A stretch of 6,519 nucleotides of DNA. Origin: Clostridia bacterium (lineage in GTDB: Bacteria > Bacillota > Clostridia > Christensenellales > Borkfalkiaceae). Positions 6,235 to 6,519 of this stretch are shown one piece after another. Positions within the stretch are counted from its first letter, which is position 1, and each line of letters starts with the position of its first letter. A program made the translations under genes and the position numbers. The stretch covers positions 1-6,519 of the forward strand of contig JAFZXG010000057.1 in NCBI GenBank assembly GCA_017616925.1, given 5' to 3'. The notes beneath the pieces were generated by a model. It saw only the letters and a program-made list of their open reading frames with translations, searched no databases and was not told where the DNA came from.

Positions 6235-6519
6235 TTATTCGGTCTTGCCGCCGTCTTTCTTTCCGCCGTTTTCTCTCGCGTTGAGAGAAACGCCTTCGGT
6301 GTTGTCGCCCGCTATTATAAATGAAATAGCAATGGTTACAGCAATTACCGTGATCGCCACGATAATAACCGCCCACCAGGGAAGCCTTAACATGATCGAC
6401 GCATAGATAAAACACGGGAGTATAAGCACGCAACCCAAAAAGTAGAAGAAACTGTGCGCCTTAACGAACGCACAGACGTAAAAAAGCACCGAAAAACCTA
6501 AAAAAAGGAAAAAGAAAAA
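6235..6519 (-). CDS. Membrane protein of unknown function, 5' end beyond the right edge
   Basis: The frame is open from the window edge to a stop at 6235 (about 94 codons visible). A GTG at 6489 could start an 84-residue form. The ten codons before it are in frame and encode a hydrophobic, Phe-rich run (FFFFLFLGFS), which makes a start beyond the edge more likely. The visible part shows hydrophobic segments at about 6502-6519 merging into 6465-6490, then two clear ones at roughly 6390-6450 and 6325-6380. A hydrophilic, Gly/Lys-rich tail ending GGKKDGGKTE follows. It has no motif that I recognise and is probably an integral membrane protein. Its direction and the 13-nt gap to pncB place it in the operon. 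The overlapping frame at 6221-6433 is rejected because it lacks this membrane-protein pattern. Confidence 0.6.
   Translation of the reverse strand, partial: FFFFLFLGFSVLFYVCAFVKAHSFFYFLGCVLILPCFIYASIMLRLPWWAVIIVAITVIAVTIAISFIIAGDNTEGVSLNARENGGKKDGGKTE

Noticed and set aside
6221..6433. Minus-strand frame of 70 codons overlapping the membrane-protein gene
   Set aside because: The other frame gives clean membrane segments and is open to the edge, while this one gives an Arg-rich, His/Cys-scattered sequence ending on the pncB start codon.

Overview
The window looks like a compact stretch of chromosome from an endospore-forming Firmicute, most likely a member of the Clostridia. The strongest pointer is the N-terminal part of spoIVA, a gene confined to endospore formers. 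It lies next to der and plsY, a neighbourhood seen in Clostridia and Bacilli. Base composition looks intermediate (mid-40s % GC by eye, not counted). I see nothing that allows a genus to be named, and an uncultured lineage is possible.

All seven genes lie on the minus strand, so transcription runs from the right edge to the left. In that order they are: a membrane protein cut by the right edge (6519-6235); nicotinate phosphoribosyltransferase pncB (6221-4779); a small Lys-rich coiled-coil protein of unknown function (4777-4445); lipoprotein signal peptidase lspA (4475-3918); an RluD-type pseudouridine synthase (3940-3035); ribosome-assembly GTPase der (3010-1691); glycerol-3-phosphate acyltransferase plsY (1701-943); and, after the only real intergenic gap, spoIVA (876 to beyond the left edge).

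From the membrane protein to plsY the gaps are 13 nt, 1 nt, a 31-nt overlap, a 23-nt overlap, 24 nt and an 11-nt overlap. This is the layout of one polycistronic operon. It mixes NAD salvage, lipoprotein maturation, phospholipid synthesis, 23S rRNA modification and 50S assembly, a typical growth-linked housekeeping set with no obvious single pathway.

The most interesting spot is the 66-nt gap between plsY and spoIVA (877-942). It holds a 17-bp hairpin that pairs fully only in minus-strand RNA and is followed by a U run, so it reads as the operon's intrinsic terminator. Its 3' arm is also the Shine-Dalgarno sequence of spoIVA, and its 5' arm contains a sigma-E-like -10 box. A transcript started from that box would begin in the loop and could not form the hairpin. 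One short element may therefore end the growth-phase operon, hide the spoIVA ribosome site on read-through RNA, and drive spoIVA in the mother cell.

I found no mobile elements, CRISPR arrays, tRNA or rRNA genes, and no wholly new multi-gene system. No stretch over 300 bases lacks a gene.
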